DNA of 25,961 bases. Source: Lysobacteraceae bacterium (GTDB lineage: Bacteria > Pseudomonadota > Gammaproteobacteria > Xanthomonadales > Xanthomonadaceae). Shown here piece by piece: positions 23,413-25,961 of the stretch. Under the pieces are notes generated by a model. The model ran no database searches and was not told the origin of the DNA. It was given only the letters and a program-made list of their open reading frames with translations. Both the position numbers and the translations under genes were made by a program. The DNA is taken from positions 1 to 25,961 of the forward strand of contig JAIXTZ010000100.1 of the NCBI GenBank assembly GCA_027483745.1. Direction: 5' to 3'. Numbering within the stretch: position 1 is the stretch's first letter; the number at the start of each line of letters is the position of its first letter.

Positions 23413-23681
23413 TCACCGCCACCGTGCTGCCCTGGGTGGGGGGCGCCTTCGCCTTGGCCCTGCTGCTGGCGTTCTACCGACTGCTGCGCGGCCCTGCGCT
23501 TGTCGACCGGGTGCTCGCCCTCGACACGCTGTACGTCAATGCGCTGGCCCTGCTGATCGTCTTCGGCATCGCCTTGGGCGACCCGGTGTTCTTCGAGGCG
23601 GCGCTGCTGATCGCGGTGTTCGGCTTCGTCGGTACCGCGGCGGTGTCGCGCTACCTGCTCCGCGGGAGTGTCGTCGAATGA
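23409..23681 (+). CDS. mrpF: Mrp antiporter subunit F
   Basis: This 90-residue protein has three hydrophobic helices. The central motif LLRGPALVDRVLALDTLYVNALALL and the following EAALLIAVFGFVGTAAVSRYLLRG are diagnostic of MrpF/MnhF. Studies of Mrp complexes implicate this subunit in the membrane core. It overlaps both neighbours by 4 nt. Confidence 0.93.
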   Translation: MITATVLPWVGGAFALALLLAFYRLLRGPALVDRVLALDTLYVNALALLIVFGIALGDPVFFEAALLIAVFGFVGTAAVSRYLLRGSVVE

Positions 23682-24007
23682 GCCCGATGCCGCTCTGGTT
23701 GGATGCGGCGGTCGCCGCACTGCTGGTCGCCGGCGCGGCGTTCGCGCTGGTCGGCGCCTGGGGTCTCGCCAAGCTCCGCGACTTCATGAAGCGGCTGCAC
23801 GGGCCGACGAAAGCCAGCACCCTCGGCATCGGCCTCTCGCTGATCGCCTCGATGGCGTGGTTTGCCTGGCACGGTGGCTTCACCGGCCGCGAGTTCCTGG
23901 TGACCCTGTTCGTGTTCCTCACCGCGCCGGTGTCGGCGCACCTGATGGTCAAGGCGGCGATGCGCAGCGACCCCGCGGCGACACCGCCCCCGCGCCCCGA
24001 GCGCTGA
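23678..24007 (+). CDS. mrpG: Mrp antiporter subunit G
   Basis: This 109-residue subunit has three hydrophobic spans and the family motif GLAKLRDFMKRLHGPTKASTLGIGLSLIA, with FLTAPVSAHLMVKAAMR near the end, both typical of MrpG/MnhG. It closes the six-gene operon, which is complete (A-B fused, C, D, E, F, G). The stop codon (24005-24007) directly abuts the stop of the convergent phosphodiesterase gene, with no intergenic base and no hairpin terminator visible. Confidence 0.93.
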   Translation: MSPMPLWLDAAVAALLVAGAAFALVGAWGLAKLRDFMKRLHGPTKASTLGIGLSLIASMAWFAWHGGFTGREFLVTLFVFLTAPVSAHLMVKAAMRSDPAATPPPRPER

Positions 24008-25258
24008 TCAACGGCGCAGCGCGGGCCTCGTCGCCGCCGGGTCGCCGTCGCCTGCCATGGGCGGCAGGCGGAGCAGGGCCAGCAGGAATGGATGCACGTC
24101 GGTCGCGTCGATCGGCGGTAGCGCGACGCCTCCGGCCACGCGCGGCCCGCGGGCGACGAACACCGCGCGCATGCTCGGAAGGTCCGGCGCGTAGCCGTGG
24201 GCGCCGGGGCTGATGGCCTCGCCGCGGGCCTGCTGCGCCGCATCGGTCAGTTGGATGCCCTCGTCGGCCTGGCACACGATCGACGGCACGCGGGGATGCG
24301 CGCCATACCGCCACGTGGGCGGCAGGTCGACCTTCCGCCAGCACTGGAAACCGTCATGGCGGCCGATCAAAGCGGCCTCGACCGCGGCGGCTCGGCCCGG
24401 ACGCGGTGCGATGCTGGCGACCTGGCCGGTGGTCACGACCTCGTCGCCATGGAGCAGGATGCGGGCATCGACCCGGCGCGGATTGGCGACGTCCACCGTG
24501 GCCATGCCGTGGTCGGAGACGACGACCAAATCCACCGTATCGAACAGGCCGCGGCGTCGCAGCCCGGCTTCGAGCCTTGCCAGCGCGCGATCGATGTCGG
24601 CCAGGGCCGCGATGGCCTCCGGGCTGCCCGGACCGTGGTCGTGGCCGGCCTCGTCGAGGGCCGAGAAGTACAGCGTGATGAGGTGCGGGCGGCGCGCCGG
24701 AGGACGATCGAGCCAGCGCAGCACGCGGCGTATCCGTTCCTCATGCGGCATGTCGCCGGCATAGGGCAGCCAGTCGTCGGGGCGGATGCCGTGGATCCGG
24801 GCCTCGCTCCCGGGCCAGAACATCGTCGCGCTGCGCAGGCCGTGCCGCTGCGCGGTGACCCAGATCGGCTCGGCCTCGTCCCACCAGCGCCCGTCGGCGA
24901 CGGCGGCCCGCAGCGACAGGCGGAACGGGCCGAGCTCAGGATCCACCATCCGGTTGTGGACGATGCCGTGCCGGTCCGGCACGAGGCCGGTCACCAGCGT
25001 GTAGTGGTTCGGGAAGGTCAGGGTGGGATAGACCGGCATCATCCACGCCGCGTGGGCGCCCTCGGCCTGCCAGCGCCGCAGGGTGGGGGGCGCGTGGCGG
25101 ACGAGGTCGTCGGGGTGGAGCCCGTCGATGCTGATCAGGATGACGCGCGGCTCGGCGGACGCGGGGGCCCCCGACGAGGCCACCGGGGTCGCCGCCGATG
25201 GTGTGGCGGCGCAGAGCAGGAGGGCGAGGGCGAGGCGGTGCAGCAAGGGCAGGGTCAA
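24008..25258 (-). CDS. Exported nucleotide pyrophosphatase/phosphodiesterase (alkaline phosphatase superfamily)
   Basis: This 416-residue secreted enzyme belongs to the NPP branch of the alkaline phosphatase superfamily, which hydrolyses phosphodiester or pyrophosphate bonds of nucleotides or lipids. A signal peptide ([19 protein letters not shown]) is followed by the catalytic domain: metal ligand D45 ([13 protein letters not shown]), nucleophile T81 in PTLTFPNHY with N84, then [21 protein letters not shown] and SPGAHGY supplying the remaining zinc ligands. The only start compatible with the signal peptide is TTG at 25258. No better upstream start is seen, and a weak initiation rate is likely. 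The exact substrate is unknown. Confidence 0.88.
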   Translation of the reverse strand: MTLPLLHRLALALLLCAATPSAATPVASSGAPASAEPRVILISIDGLHPDDLVRHAPPTLRRWQAEGAHAAWMMPVYPTLTFPNHYTLVTGLVPDRHGIVHNRMVDPELGPFRLSLRAAVADGRWWDEAEPIWVTAQRHGLRSATMFWPGSEARIHGIRPDDWLPYAGDMPHEERIRRVLRWLDRPPARRPHLITLYFSALDEAGHDHGPGSPEAIAALADIDRALARLEAGLRRRGLFDTVDLVVVSDHGMATVDVANPRRVDARILLHGDEVVTTGQVASIAPRPGRAAAVEAALIGRHDGFQCWRKVDLPPTWRYGAHPRVPSIVCQADEGIQLTDAAQQARGEAISPGAHGYAPDLPSMRAVFVARGPRVAGGVALPPIDATDVHPFLLALLRLPPMAGDGDPAATRPALRR

Positions 25259-25339
25259 GCGACGCGGTTCCGTTCGGCGGGGCGCGCACGATCCGGCAAC
25301 CGACGTCGCGGGCGTGTCGGTGCGGCGTGACGGGTCGCC

Positions 25340-25345
25340 TACAAT
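25340..25345 (+). promoter_or_regulatory. Candidate -10 element of hutU
   Basis: TACAAT, a close match to TATAAT, lies 26 bp before the hutU ATG, giving a leader of about 20 nt. The sequence 17 bp upstream (TCGGTG) is a poor -35 box, so an activator may be needed. Confidence 0.45.
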
Positions 25346-25371
25346 TCCGGCACTTCGACTGGAACCGCGCC

Positions 25372-25961
25372 ATGCCCGCCGCCCGCCACGACCCCTCCCG
25401 AGTGATCCGCGCCCCGCGCGGCAGCACGCTGCGCTGCAAGAGCTGGCTCACCGAAGCCGCTCTGCGCATGCTGATGAACAACCTCGATCCCGACGTGGCC
25501 GAGGACCCGACCTCGCTGGTCGTCTACGGCGGCATCGGCCGCGCAGCCCGCGACTGGGCCAGTTTCGACACCATCGTCGAGGTGCTCGAGCGCCTCGAGG
25601 ATAACCAGACCCTGCTGGTGCAGAGCGGCAAGCCCGTGGGCGTGTTCCCCACGCACCCCGATGCGCCGCGCGTGCTGATCGCCAATTCCAATCTGGTGCC
25701 GCATTGGGCGACGTGGAAACACTTCAACGAACTCGACGCCAAAGGCCTCGCGATGTACGGCCAGATGACGGCCGGCTCGTGGATCTACATCGGCTCGCAG
25801 GGGATCGTGCAGGGCACCTACGAGACCTTCGCCGAGATGGGGCGCCAGCACTTCGGCGGCGACCTCACCGGCAAATGGGTGCTCACCGCCGGCCTCGGCG
25901 GCATGGGCGGCGCGCAGCCGCTGGCCGCGACCATGGCCGGCGCCAGCATGCTCGCGATCGA
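25372..25961 (+). CDS. hutU: Urocanate hydratase, N-terminal part (cut by window edge)
   Basis: About 196 residues of a protein normally near 550 are present. Urocanase converts urocanate to imidazolonepropionate, the substrate of HutI, using tightly bound NAD+. The sequence carries urocanase hallmarks: [92 protein letters not shown] and the start of the NAD-binding glycine-rich segment [12 protein letters not shown]. The ATG at 25372 fits the conserved N-terminus. The reading frame is open at the window end. Confidence 0.95.
   Translation, partial: MPAARHDPSRVIRAPRGSTLRCKSWLTEAALRMLMNNLDPDVAEDPTSLVVYGGIGRAARDWASFDTIVEVLERLEDNQTLLVQSGKPVGVFPTHPDAPRVLIANSNLVPHWATWKHFNELDAKGLAMYGQMTAGSWIYIGSQGIVQGTYETFAEMGRQHFGGDLTGKWVLTAGLGGMGGAQPLAATMAGASMLAI

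Noticed and set aside
18253..24007. Complex I (nuoL/M/N/K) gene cluster
   Set aside because: The fused MrpB domain and the presence of MrpE, MrpF and MrpG, with no other nuo genes, identify an Mrp antiporter.

Overview
The window is a very GC-rich, densely coded stretch of a Gram-negative chromosome. It carries two TonB-dependent outer-membrane receptors, LpxH (lipid A synthesis), Zur, a fused-type Mrp antiporter and a HutF-type histidine degradation route. Gene content and codon bias suggest a gammaproteobacterium of the Xanthomonadales (Lysobacteraceae-like). This is an inference from gene content, as no rRNA or other marker is present. I see no tRNA or rRNA gene, insertion sequence, CRISPR array or phage gene, and no gene-free stretch reaches 300 bases.

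Region 1 (1-5901) is a sulfur uptake module. The 5' part of a TonB-dependent receptor gene (minus strand) lies divergent to an Rrf2-family regulator, a small YezD/DUF2292 protein and the sulfate ABC importer sbp-cysT-cysW-cysA. Two near-identical 27-bp palindromic repeats sit in the divergent intergenic region and are the best candidate operators for the Rrf2 protein.

Region 2 (5930-8801) is housekeeping: lpxH and a periplasmic cyclophilin (minus strand, overlapping by 4 nt), then gltX on the plus strand.

Region 3 (8830-13568) looks like a zinc homeostasis island. It holds a Zur-type Fur-family regulator translationally coupled to an exported aspartoacylase/AstE-like zinc enzyme. Convergent to these is a ZnuD-like TonB receptor. 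Divergent from the receptor, across a recognisable Zur box, are a MerC-domain protein and the ribosomal protein THX. The receptor frame has no stop codon where the barrel should end (TGG where TGA would be expected). It then reads through a bidirectional terminator into antisense of the neighbouring gene.

Region 4 (13714-18071) contains a small lipoprotein, hutI and hutF (divergent), and a stand-alone homoserine dehydrogenase with a pair of palindromes at its promoter.

Region 5 (18253-24007) is a complete six-gene Mrp (Mnh/Pha) cation/proton antiporter operon, mrpAB-C-D-E-F-G, with every junction overlapping. It abuts a convergent secreted phosphodiesterase. Region 6 (25372-end) is the 5' part of hutU (urocanase). 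Histidine degradation genes therefore flank the homoserine dehydrogenase, Mrp and phosphodiesterase block.

No wholly unknown multi-gene system is evident. The most interesting signals are regulatory (the twin 27-bp repeats, the Zur divergon and the homoserine dehydrogenase palindromes) and the stop-less receptor gene.
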